From: Cyprinodon diabolis
Taxonomy: Eukaryota > Chordata > Actinopteri > Cyprinodontiformes > Cyprinodontidae
Direction of reading: 5' to 3'
NCBI GenBank assembly: GCA_030533445.1
Contig: CM060062.1
Location: forward strand, 3,088,456 to 3,152,455
DNA: 64,000 bases
The position numbers and the translations under genes are program-made. Positions 27,742 through 38,251 of the stretch are shown here, piece after piece. Every line of letters begins with the position of its first letter. Within the stretch, counting starts at the first letter, position 1. The notes under the pieces are model-generated. The model did not search any database. It worked only from the letters and a program-made list of their open reading frames with translations, and was not told the origin of the DNA.

Positions 27742-29126
27742 TAACCCCACTGAAATATTAAGTGTGCACCCTCAATACGCCAGCAGGTAACCAGGACAGC
27801 TTGTGTGTTTTAAGTTAATGGAGCTACTGGGCTCAGCGCGAGCGTATTGTTCCTCACAAACACAGTATAACAGGAATGTGTGTGTGGCGTGCAAAGTTAG
27901 AGGATGTGGATTCGTCACAGTCACAATAACCATGACATGAAATGTTCCTACCCTACAACAGGGATGTTCTTCTGGCAAACGGGTAGATAAATAAGGATCT
28001 CACCGAATTTGGTGGAAGCTGCACCTCGCTCGTTACGTTCGCCATCGTCCCTCTAATTGTCTGCACCTGCGCATTGGGTTCAGAAGCCTGTTAAAGTGCA
28101 GTATTTACAGCGCCCCAAGACCATAAAGTTCTGAGACGCTGATTGGCCATTAAATTGACCTAGCAATAGCACATGATTGACAGATTCTCTGCAAATGTGG
28201 GGCTGTCTGATCACAGCCCCCAGAACAGAGACGGTAGGAGTCTGTCTGTGGAAATCCACAAATTAATGACAGTAGATAGGGAAATGTAGTTTATATAATT
28301 TGTTTTGCTTATAGGTACACATTCTAGAGAGTAAAACTGACATTTATGAGTTAATTTCTAAAAATATATTTTACATTTCTCTCTTCTTATCAGGGAGGGC
28401 GGTGCCCCAGCGCCCCCTATGGGCCGGCCGCCACTGCCAGGATTCCTTCAAGAAGATGGGAGGATTCTTCTGTCCAGTGAGCAAATCGATGTCCATGCCT
28501 TTGAATGGAACAACAGGATAATTAGCACATAGTAAACTAAAATACAGAAGACATTGAAGTTTCCTGTGTGAAGGTACCCTTCAATGCAAAACCTCTCCAT
28601 TATCTGGAGGCACCACCAACGGCGAATGGTTGGCATCTCCCACTTAAAAAAGCAGGCAAAAGCAAGTATAATAAAAATTACAAGTGGCTACAATAATTTC
28701 AATGTAATCAACCCCCCCAAAACAAAAATAAACATCCCTGGGAAAAGGTAAATGGGGTTAAAGTGCTGATGCAGAGGGCATACTGTAAAACATCAAATAA
28801 CTGTAACACACAGTTTGAGCCATAAGTAAAAGCTTTAAGTAAGCAGTGAATACAATTAACATGAAGATCCCACAGTCATGTCCGTTGGACTGAAGAGGAA
28901 AATGCTAAGAAAAGAGAAGCTAAAAGACACATGTAAAATTAGAGAAAAGTACAACAATATATGAGCGATAAATATGTGTTTTACTGCAAACATTTTACAC
29001 TTTGATAATAACAAACATACTTCAAGGTCTCTCCCTGTCTTCTCAGACCATGGCCCTGGATCAATAAAGGCTGCAATGCGTCTGCATACATTTGAATTAT
29101 AAATTCAGATTAAGGTGACACACTGA

Positions 29127-29314
29127 AATATGCAAGTAGCCTGAGAACGAGGCTTTTATGAACACCTAGCCTGAGAACGAGGCTTTTATGAACACCTAGC
29201 CTGAGAACGAGGCTTTTATGAACACCTAGCCTGAGAACGAGGCTTTTATGAACACCTAGCCTGAGAACGAGGCTTTTATGAACACCTAGCCTGAGAACGA
29301 GGCTTTTATGAACA
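29127..29314. repeat. 30-bp tandem repeat, six copies, inside the Ginger-like element
   Basis: Six near-perfect copies of a 30-bp unit built of 'AGCCTGAGAACGAGGC' and 'TTTTATGAACACCT', lying in an inferred intron of the protease region. The units are almost identical, so the expansion is recent. Its regularity superficially resembles a CRISPR array, but there are no spacers. Confidence 0.95.
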
Positions 29315-30506
29315 TATATCCAAAGAGACAGAACTGGCAATAGGCCACAACCAGTGAATCAATATAGCTTGAACCTAAATATATTTTTGTATGCCTCGTC
29401 ACCAAAACCATCTGGTTGAAGGGAGTCAAGAAACACTATCTCTCTCTGTTTTACCAGTAGAACCTGCAATTGATATTCTTTTTATTATCACATCATTAAA
29501 CAGCAATACATATACATCCTTCACTGAGATTATTTAAAATACAAAAATTGTCATTACGCAGAGGAGGTAGTGATCAGCAGCGTCCTGTTGTTGGCTCCAT
29601 GCTGGGAAAACTACAAGGTCTTTCGTTGTCAGGTCCTAATAATACCAATATGCATTAATATTACATCATACATGTTGTATACACTGAAGAATAGAAAGAG
29701 TGAGGAGGACAGCAATATAGATAAATTCACGAAAATACCTACAGGCAATGAACAGAAAGGATCCACATCTGCCTTCCACATGGGCACCACATACAGATTG
29801 AAGATGTGTATGTCTTTTCCCTTGTGAAAACAGAAAGAATGATGTTAAGCATTTCAATTGTTTCACAGGGCGTAAATACGAAGATCTAGGCAATTTAATT
29901 ACAAATCTTTTTGCCGTTTCCTCTACTATTTTCAGGCAAGCATTTCCAATCTGAAAGACATTGAAATTAACCAGTGATTAGACAGTTAGATATTACAGGT
30001 TTTATGAGACACATTTAAGAATACTTACATTTGATTCCATGCACTGACTTAACCCCAAGGACCAGAAATCCTCACGTGTAAGGCACACACTTCCCTCCTT
30101 CACAATTAGTTCAGCAGGTGAACAATCCTGGTCTAATATGTAACATAGCTAAATGAAAGAAAATTAAAATATTTCAGGAGAAGTTATTACATTTGGGGCA
30201 GCAATGTGAGAAAGGAGAGGAGATTAAATTAGCAGAGCCAGTCAGGCGCAGATTCAGAGCAAAATATGTCAAAGCATACAAGAGCCTCTTGAACTGGGTT
30301 CACACCCCGTTCCCACTTTGCTCCAGAAAAACAATAGGAATGCTCCAGCTGCCAGTCCCTTGAGGAGTATTCATGGTCGTTGAGGAGCTGCCCTTCAGAT
30401 AGTTGCTCATCTGGTTGTATATATGATGACAACATTTTTTCAGTTATTCTCATGAAGTAAAAATATGAACACAAAGACACAGAAGTGTGGAACATCTAAA
30501 AGCACT

Positions 30507-32774
30507 TACTTGTTAAACTATAATAGGGCCTCAGTCTGGACACATTGACCTTCATGGTTGTTGATCCCTTCAGCACAGTGGCCACTCCCTTTTTTGTAAT
30601 GTTTCCAATCTTGTAAGGTCCTCTGTGCTGGCTGGTCAATGTGTCCCCTGTACGTGGCCTTTTTGAAGCCCCTGAAATCAGACATTCATCCCCAGCCTCA
30701 ACAGTTGCGACACGGGTAAATTTGCGTTTCCGGTCTCCAAAAGTCCTTTGCTGTCTTTCCTGTGCCATTTCAATATTTTGAAGAACCTTCAAAAATAGAA
30801 ATGCACTTTAGGCAAGATTGTAAAAAAAAATCTTATTTCTAGTATTTTCTCAACATTTACAAACCTTGGTATTAAGATTGTGTACTTCAGTTGTCTCCCA
30901 TTGGACAGGTATTCATTATCTCGGGCAGATGTGGGTGACGGTGGAACAAGAGGAAGTATGGGGTGTATTTGGTTGAAGACTGATAGCAAAAAAGTTCATG
31001 GTTATCTGTTTTCAGATATTTTGTGCAAATGAAACACTAGTGTACTACCTGCTTGGCAGTGTTAATTCCATAAACAACTGCAGGAAGGTGAAGGTCCCAG
31101 TCATTATGGCTTTCGTTGACGTACTTCCTCAGAGCATGCTTTATATTTTGATTTGTCCTTTCATCCTAAATGAAAGATATGTTTTTTCATAAATAAAGCA
31201 ACTTGATTTAAACATGGAAGTTCTTGCAAAACAAAGGCTAAATACCTGTCCATTGGTCTGGGGGTGGTATGCACTGGACACAGCATGCTGGATGTTCAGC
31301 AGTTTAAAGATACTGTCATTGAGCTGCAGGGAACACATAAATATCTTCAAAAGGACTGAAGTTTGCAAAAATGACAGAAGAGAAGATGGATAACATTTCA
31401 CCTGGTTCACAAACTCCTGATCTGTTATTATTTTTCTCACTAGGCCAAACGTGTACAGCTTAGAGATGATTGCTGAACAAACTTCTACAGCGGTCTTTGT
31501 TCGTAGAGGTTCAGCAACCACCCACTTTGTGTACAGATCGGTCATAGTGAGGACATAGTTGTGTCCCAGAGAGGTCTCTGGCAATGGCCCAATCAGGTCC
31601 AATCCAAGAACCTCCCAGGGTTCTTTTACCTACCACACAATAAAAGAACAAATAATAGAAAGATATAATGGAAAGGGGTTATATTTACTTATAAAAACAG
31701 TCCTTGTGTTTCAGTCTATAAATTAAAAAAAATAGAACCTTGATTGAATGTAGAACCGGTGCTACGGTTTTCATTGGATCATTTATTTGGCAGCGGTGAC
31801 AACGCTTGACCTGAAAGGAAAATTTGTTTGTGTAGTTGATTCAGGCTGATAAACAACAAAATCAGCTAAAGACAACCTATAGCTTCTACTAATTGTGTAT
31901 TACATTCTTTATGCTAAAAGTCTTCAAAATGAAAGGAGATGGAAGGTATGAGCCATAATTAATTTGTTTTACATTACCCAGTCATCAACATCCTTTGTGA
32001 TGGTGAGCCAATAATACCCAGCAATAACCCTGCCTCGAGTGGCCCTCATTCCATTGTGGTTGCCAGTACCAGGATTATTGTGGCACTCCATCAAGACAGA
32101 TGTTCTTTCTTTCTCAGAAAGTACCGCAAGCCGCATGAACTGCCGTCTGGGACCAACGTAGAAAAGTCTGCTGTCTGTTAGAAGAATGGTTGGATGGAAT
32201 GATATGAAAACAGTATAAATAAAACATATTTTATGTTTTTTTTTTCATGCAAAGACATAAAATTTAAAGCATACAGATATTTTTGTGCATCCCAGAGAAA
32301 TGCAGTAACCCAAACAGCATACAAGATAAAATATATAAATAAATAATTTAAAATTGTAAAAAATATTATCGCATTTAACATTTTAAATATATACTTTTAC
32401 TTTGACCGTAACATGCTTGCTAGAATAAAAAGTGAAGGAAATAAGAACATAGTCTTCTTAAATGTGAAATATATTCTATATTGGATTTAAAATTGAAAAG
32501 ACTGCTTTCCCAGGGACAAAAAAAATTGTATCATTCTTATTTAAACATTAAATGGACTTATATACTAAATAATTATTAAATGAATATTTTTTCTGGCCGG
32601 TTTTACTTTTTAATTTTCTTACCTTTAACTTGAAAATGTGGAGACATCCTTTTTATTTTTTTTTCTGGAATAAAAATCCACATTTTCGGGAAATGTTCCC
32701 TTATCAATGAAAAACTGCAGGTCGCGAAAGGTAGCAAATGAATCCATTGTGGGATCAGTACTGCTGGAGTGCAT
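30507..32774 (-). pseudogene. Ginger-type integrase transposase, multi-exon, frameshifted
   Basis: Inferred exons on the minus strand: 32774-32623 (two in-frame start codons, at 32774 and 32747), about 32177-31979, 31811-31741, about 31631-31402, 31323-31246, 31165-31049, about 30977-30880 and about 30789-30507, each joined by GT/AG. Domain order: the zinc-binding H2C2 region ('ECHNNPGTGNHNG' then 'KRCHRC'), the catalytic core with Asp in 'GLDLIGPLP', Asp in 'IITDQEF' and Glu in 'DERTNQNIKHALRKY', 'STKYTPYFLLFHRHP', and a GPY-type C-terminal motif ('HRGPYKIG') ending 'VNVSRLRPYY'. All three catalytic acids survive. A frameshift in the A-run of exon 1 and another after 'MGDN' (about 30893) break the product. 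Function in the family: DDE cut-and-paste integrase derived from or sister to gypsy integrases. Confidence 0.82.
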
Positions 32775-33004
32775 AGTTAAGTACAGAGTAAATCAAATAT
32801 TTAAACAAATTTTAATATATACGCTGTGTGACGTTTATTTGCGCATGCTCAGAGCAGTCAAAGTAACTATCATATATTATGTATTTCTGTTTTTTTATTT
32901 TTAGAAAATGCAATATTGACGAAAATACAAAGATATACAAAAAGAAACTCATGCCTCTAAAAAATACAAAAGAATAAAAACGTAAGAAAAAGGAAATATT
33001 GCCA

Positions 33005-33083
33005 CCGGAAGTTATTCTGTTTGCGCACGCGCAAATGAGCTGATGGTACGGATCGTGCTTCCGGTACGGATTGGGTAATGACA
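33005..33083 (-). repeat. Ginger-like element, right terminal inverted repeat
   Basis: Inverted partner of 24614-24692. It is the 5' end relative to the element's coding strand, about 230-310 bp upstream of the first inferred transposase start codon. Confidence 0.92.
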
Positions 33084-33209
33084 CAGCTATTTCACGCGGG
33101 GGGAGAGTGGGCAAGATGGCGGATTGAGCAGTCGCTTGCTTCGGAGCTCATTTAATTTAGTCCCAAATTTTAGTTTGAAGTTGCTGAAAGTCCACTGTGA
33201 AACGACGTT

Positions 33210-34103
33210 ATGGATGCACAAAAGCTAATTAAACCAGCCAAACTCATAAAGGGCCCTACACAGAAGGATACTCCGCGGGAAGTTGGAAAGAAAGACGAAG
33301 TCCATGTTATGGAGCACGACTATGCTGGGGACACCGCTAATCTAACTAAGAGGGACCGCGCGGTCGACTCCGTACCAACCACGCCAGTTAAAAACCCTGC
33401 TGTGAAAAAGCCCAAGTCTGCGGATGGTGATGAGAGTGAAGACGTCTCCAACAACGCTATATTATAGGCAATACTGGGCCTTGAAAAACGTGTGGAAAGT
33501 CAGCTAGCCGAGTTGAAGGAGCAGACCAAACAAAGTAGCGTCATGATTGCCAGCCTAGCTAAAGCCGTCCAGTTCAACGCGGAGGAGGTAAAAGACTGCA
33601 AAAAGAAAGTTGAAGATTTAGAGAAACAAAATGAACAGCTCTGTAAAGATGTCAGTGAGCTCAAAGTCAGAGTGAGGGATCAAGAGAGAGACAGGATGAG
33701 ATGGTGTTTGCCGATTAAAGGTTTAGAAGAAAAAAAAGATGAAAATATCCGAGAGCAAGTCATTGAAATCCTACGGGAAATCGCACCTGATGTGGAGTCG
33801 AAGGTGGAGGATGCAGTCGACATTGTTCATAGGATGGGGAGAAAGATGGATAACAAGACCAGGCATGTCATCATTTTGTTTGCTAAGAGATGGATGAAAG
33901 AAGAAATCTGGCACCGGACCAAGAGCTCACAAGTCTGCAAGGATAAAGGCATTCGGTTTGCTGAGATGCTGCCACGGGAGGACTGGGAGGAGAGAAGACG
34001 CATGTGGCCACAAATTGAACAAGCGAGGCGTGCTGGAAAACTGGCTTTCTTTCCAGGTCCACATGGATACATTGAAGGGCGTCGGATTGGAAATGAAAGG
34101 TGA
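33210..34103 (+). pseudogene. LINE ORF1 (L1-type RNA-binding coiled-coil protein), one stop
   Basis: A single frame of about 297 codons interrupted by one amber codon at 33465-33467; the downstream frame is in register. After a basic, charged N-terminal region comes a heptad-rich coiled coil (about residues 95-165, 'CKKKVEDLEKQNEQLCKD'), then the L1 ORF1 RRM-like region ('RMRWCLPIKGLEEK', 'VDIVHRMGRKMDN') and a C-terminal domain ending 'FPGPHGYIEGRRIGNER'. Family role: trimeric nucleic-acid chaperone packaging LINE RNA. Removal of one stop is all that separates it from an open ORF1, implying a fairly young copy. Confidence 0.85.
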
Positions 34104-34260
34104 TGGAGTTAAACATGACTGTGATGCAGTGGAAACCTTTGTAAAGGGACATTATAACCCTATTAAGGCTTAGCTTTCAATCACTTTCTAAGTGAGCAGA
34201 GTTAACTTGGGTACATTTACCGTTCGGCTTGCATTTGTTGTGTGTTTTTGTTTAGTGTTC

Positions 34261-37200
34261 ATGGAAAATGTTGACATTTCTTTTGGTTCATTGAATGTTC
34301 GGGGCCTGAAAAATATTGTGAAAAGGAAAGCACTCTTTTTATTTTGTAAAGGGCAAAGATCTCAGTGTCTTTTTCTGCAAGAGACTCATTCTGTTGAGGT
34401 GGATGAAGCTTTTTGGTCTAATCAATGGGGAGATAAAATTTTATTTAGTCATGGCTCTAACCGATCGGGAGGCGTAGCAATATGTTTTAACAAATGCCCT
34501 GGTGAAATCATAACTCAGAGCTGATGGTGAAGGTCACTGGCTGACTGTGGTACTGAAATTTGAAAGTTTGTTTCTTATTATAACCAATATTTATGGGTAT
34601 AATAATGAGGGACGAAATAAAAAAACTGTTGGAAAAAATAGCAAATGTGATATCAGAACTTAAAATGTTGTACCCCACAAACCATGTTTTAGTTGGAGGA
34701 GATTGGAACATGGCCCCGAATGAATGGGTGGATGGGATGCCTCCAAGATTAAGTAAACCACAATATAATGACATTGTTGAAAGTTTTTTGACAAATAATA
34801 ATTTAATGGATGTATGGAGATGTCTCAACCCAGATGCTGAAAACTATTCATGGTTTAAGCCCAACGGGAGCAACAAATCCAGAATTGATTATTGGGTGGT
34901 GAGTGATGACATCTTAAATATTACCTTACACACTAGAATCTCCAAAGCACCCCTATCGGACCATTGTTTCATAGATTTAGTTTTAGGACCCACAAACAGG
35001 GAAATTAGAAATAAAGGATATTGGAAATTTAATGCCAGTCTGCTACAAAATGAAGATTTTTGTAAGAAGATTAGAGATTTGATTAAAGAAAATGAAAATA
35101 ATGAAACATTCAGGAACAATATGAGCAGATGGGAATTTACTAAATACAAGATAAGACAGTTCACTATTAAATTTAGTAAAGAACTTGGCAGAAAAAGTAA
35201 GGAATATGAAAGTAACCTACTTCGAGAAATAAATATGTGCTGTAGTAAAGCAGAACCAATAAAATAATGGAGTTACAGACTAAACTAGACGATGTTTATC
35301 TTGGGAAGGCTCAGGGAGCCTTCGTAAGATCAAGAGCTAAATGGATGGAAGCGGGTGAAAAAAATTCCTCATATTTTAGCAATTTGGAAAAAAACAGACA
35401 ACAGAAAAACTCAATCACAAGTTTAATAATTGATGGAATGGAAAACAAAGATGTTAGAAGCTTAGAAAAAGAGGTCTTTTCATTCTATTCTAAATTGTAT
35501 TATTAAACATTATATGTAAAATTATATGCCTTGTATTGAAGACTCCTTTAAAGATTTATGCGAGTCTGATTTTACAATTAAAGAATTTGACTTGGTTATC
35601 TCTAAAATGGCCCTAAACAAATCCCCAGGCACAGATGGGCTTACTACAATTTTTTATCAATTTTTCTGGAAAGAAGTAAGAGGTTTGCTATTTAAAGCTT
35701 TAATGGAATGTATAGAAGAAAAGGATTTAATGTCAACCATGAAACAGGGATTAATTACATTGATTCCTAAACCTGGGAAAGACAAAAGGATACTGGATAA
35801 CCTTAGACCAATCACTCTACTTAATACAGATTATAAGATTCTTTCAGGAGCGATCGCTGCTAGACTGAAAGAAGGCATCTCTTCTATAATTAGCGAGACA
35901 CAATCTGGCTTTCTGAAAGGAAGGTCAATTCATAATAATATTAGACTTGTATTAGATCTGCTTGATTATAGTGACATGGTTCAAGAATATGGGTTTATTT
36001 TATTTCTTGATTTTTATAAAGCATTTGATTCTGTTGAACACCCTTTCCTTTTAAAAACTTTAGATCATTTTGGTTTTGGAAGAAAATTAATAGATATAAT
36101 TGGAATGTTATATAATGGGATTAATAGCTCAGTAGCTTTAGGTCATGGCACTTGCTCTAGATTTGAGATTAGGAGGGGAATTCGTCAGGGCTGCAGCAGA
36201 TAAATTTGAATAAATGTGAAATCTTGACATTACATGATTATCATCTACATTCCCTATATAACATAAAGGTAAAAAAAGAAGTAAAATATTTGGGGATTAT
36301 TATCTCTAAAGATAAAAATGCAATTGAAAATATGAATGTTTGCAACAATGTGGACAAGTGTAAATCAATCCTAAACAGATGGCTCCAGAGAGATATCTCA
36401 ATATTTGGGAGAGTTCTATTATCAAAAATGGATAGTCTGTCTAGACTAATTTACCCTGCCTTTTCCCTAGCATTTCAGCTAGGACAATTAAAAAGATAAA
36501 TACTGTTAATTTCAAGTTCATATGGAGGAACAGATGCCAATATATAAGAAAGATAGATATGATAAAAAGTTATGAAGATGGTGGGTTGAATGCGATTGAT
36601 TTTGATATTATGAACGGCGTTTTGAAACTGAAGTGGTTAAAATCTTACCTTGCAGATAGAAATTCTTTTTGGTTCATTGTCCCCAATATGATTTTTTAAA
36701 AAATGGGTGGTGTAGACTTTCTTTTGCAATGTGACTTTGAATGTAGATCATTACCTGTCAAACTGTCTGCCTTCCATCAGCAAGTCCTCCTCTATTGGAA
36801 GTTACTTTTTTGTCATAACTTCACACCACACAATACACCAGTTTGGAATAACAGGTACATATTGCTCAATAGAAAATCTGTTTATTTAGAGGAATGGAGA
36901 TCCAAAGGTGTATGGGCTGTTGCACATTTTATGGATGACTCTGGAATCTTGTTACAACATGAGGATTTCTGTGAGAAATTCCAACTTCACTGTAATGCTA
37001 AATATTATAAGAGTTTTAAAAGCCATACCAGTTTCTGTGATATCAATGGTTAGAGAAGATACTCGATACTCTGCAGTCTCCCCTGAACTGAGACAGCTTT
37101 ACATTGATGGATCAAACTTCTGTGATTTCAAATGCACTAACAAGGTTATTAGGAATGCTTTAATAAAAGAATATCATCCTAACCCGGTTAAAAGAATGTA

Positions 37201-37713
37201 CATACTGAAGGAGTTTGAAATTAAGAAAATAAGAAAAAACTATGTTACATTTCCTCTCCCACCTAAAGTGAAAGAGGTCAACTTCAAAATTTTGAATGAA
37301 ATCTACCCAGTGAACGAATATCTGAGATTAAGATTTAATATTGATCGGAATAACTGCGTTTTTTGTGAAGAGAATGTGGAAACTTTAGAACATCTCTTTT
37401 TTATTGTAATGCTGTGCAGCTTTTTTGGAAAGAGATGCAAAGCTGGCTACTATCCAAAGAAATTATATTGCCTTTGTCTGTGAAGTCTATCTTTTTTGGT
37501 GTTTTTGTTGAAAATAAGAATGTAGACTTCATACTCAACACTCTTTTGTTATTTGGAAAATTCTTCATTCACAAGTGCAGATACTTTAAGACCAAACCTT
37601 GTATGACTCATTGGAGAAATGAGCTGAATCTTTTCAGTAAATCTCTTAGACTTGTTGAAGAAAAGAAAGCCCTTAAATTATTTTCTTTACTCGAAGCATT
37701 TAATTTAATTTGA
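34261..37713 (+). pseudogene. LINE ORF2 (endonuclease and reverse transcriptase), broken
   Basis: Starts MENVDISFGSLNVRGLKN. The apurinic-endonuclease domain is visible in pieces: 'CLFLQETHS', 'LVGGDWNMAPNEW', 'KSRIDYWVVSDD' and 'APLSDHCFIDL'. The reverse transcriptase has 'NKSPGTDGLT', 'LIPKPGKD', 'NLRPITLLNTDYKI', 'GFLKGRSIHNNI' and 'FLDFYKAFDSV', then 'GIRQGC'. Directly after this (about 36195) the text jumps to 'LNKCEILTL', so the segment with the catalytic Ala/Tyr-Asp-Asp motif is deleted. The C-terminal Cys-rich region ('CVFCEENVETLEHLFF') remains. Frameshifts occur near 34515, 34605, 35265, 35505 and later. Confidence 0.85.
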
Positions 37714-37903
37714 AATGGCCCTGTGAAATTTATGTTTTTATTTTCATCTTATTTTAGTTTACAATCCTGTTGGATTAGTTTCATACTTTTTTTATGTTGA
37801 ACATGCTCAATCCATGTTAAAAAAAATCACAAGTGTGAATTTATTGTATGCCTTGTATGTTTATATTTACATTCATAAATAAAATTACAATTTCACGCGG
37901 GGG

Positions 37904-38053
37904 ACAATTTACTGCCACGTTTTCCTGAGTTTTTGAATATGCGAAGTCCCCGTAAAATGCGTTCGAAGTGAGAAAAGAATCGTAATAATAATAATAATAA
38001 AAAGAAACTTTCGAAATACAATAGGCCTTCGCAGCGCTTTGCTGCTCGGGCCT
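37904..38053 (+). repeat. Right end of the old interrupted element
   Basis: Resumes after the LINE target duplication with 'ACAATTTACTGCCACG', includes an AAT-type trinucleotide run (about 37980-37999), and ends 'GGCCTTCGCAGCGC' then 'TTTGCTGCTCGGGCCT'. Together with 33084-33102 and the region left of 24614 it reconstructs a single earlier repeat. The right boundary is inferred from the drop in repeat-like character. Confidence 0.55.
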
Positions 38054-38251
38054 AATAAAAGTCTGTCTCACCCTGGAGTGTCATTTCTCCTGTTGAACCA
38101 TAAGCTATAAATGAAACTGTAGCTTGGACGATTAAGTCCGCCCACTTTATAAATTCCTGAATGTAAAAATAAATCCATTCAAGAGGCCTGTCATTCAGAA
38201 GGCACGTGTGTAAGCAGCATATTTTAAAGAAAAACTGACTGCAAACAGAAC

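Larger units (their letters stand above)
25904..28436. mobile_element. Non-autonomous hAT element (outer)
   Basis: Terminal inverted repeats start CAGTGGCGGCTGG on the left and CAGTGGCGGCCGG on the right. The insertion is flanked by a perfect 8-bp duplication, CCAGGATT at 25896-25903 and 28437-28444, the hAT signature. It holds a second hAT element (25954-27153), a CA microsatellite (about 27711-27738) and no recognisable transposase of its own. The minus-strand open frame 27772-27978 has no family match I know. It is inserted in the C-terminal part of the Ginger-borne protease frame. Confidence 0.92.
25837..30410 (-). pseudogene. Ulp1/C48-type cysteine protease carried by the Ginger-like element
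   Basis: Inferred exons: 30410-30229 (linker, possibly the transposase tail), 30148-30029 ('TREDFWSLGLSQCMESN'), 29950-29903 ('IGNACLKIVEETAKRF'), 29820-29743, 29635-29558 ('VVFPAWSQQQDAADHYLLC'), about 29463-29375 ('REIVFLDSLQPDGFGDEAY'), about 29081-29021 ('FIDPGPWSEKTGRDLE'), 28904-28854 ('HFPLQSNGHDCGIFMLI'), about 28782-28740, 28641-28578 ('MPTIRRWWCLQIMERFCIE') and 28498-28437. After the hAT insertion the frame resumes at 25895 and reaches a stop at 25837. Catalytic His (ADHY), Asp (FLDS), Gln (PLQS) and Cys (HDCG) are all present in Ulp1/SENP order. The last two junctions are uncertain. Family role: SUMO- or ubiquitin-like deconjugation. Substrate here is unknown. Confidence 0.72.
24614..33083 (-). 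mobile_element. Ginger-like DNA transposon (8.5 kb, with nested hAT elements)
   Basis: Bounded by terminal inverted repeats of about 79 bp with five mismatches (24614-24692 and 33005-33083), starting TGTCGCTACCC and TGTCATTACCC. The target duplication is imperfect at best: GGCT on the left, and AGCT one base beyond the right end. The minus strand encodes a gypsy-type integrase in at least eight exons, then a Ulp1/C48-like protease, then an SMC5-hinge-like exon. There is no reverse transcriptase, gag, aspartic protease or LTR. An integrase transposase between inverted repeats is the definition of Ginger elements. Frameshifts in the integrase and a hAT insertion in the protease frame mean this copy is dead. 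Without the 2.5-kb hAT insertion it would be about 5.9 kb. Confidence 0.85.
33103..37889 (+). mobile_element. L1/Tx1-like LINE, about 4.8 kb, with target duplication
   Basis: Flanked by a 14-bp direct repeat, ATTTCACGCGGGGG, at 33089-33102 and 37890-37903. It has a 5' leader, ORF1, ORF2 and an A-rich end ('ATTCATAAATAAAATTAC'). The target lies in the older element whose left part ends at 24613, only 19 bp from the Ginger right end. The near full-length 5' end is notable for fish LINEs. ORF1 has one stop, ORF2 several frameshifts and an internal deletion, so it cannot move. Confidence 0.88.

Noticed and set aside
29127..29314. CRISPR-like array
   Set aside because: The 30-bp units are contiguous with no spacers, and the DNA is from a vertebrate nucleus.
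30507..32774. Gypsy or retroviral provirus
   Set aside because: Only the integrase is present. There is no reverse transcriptase, gag, protease or LTR, and the element has inverted ends and introns.
33827..34152. Minus-strand frames opposite LINE ORF1
   Set aside because: They are antisense shadows of a well-supported ORF1.
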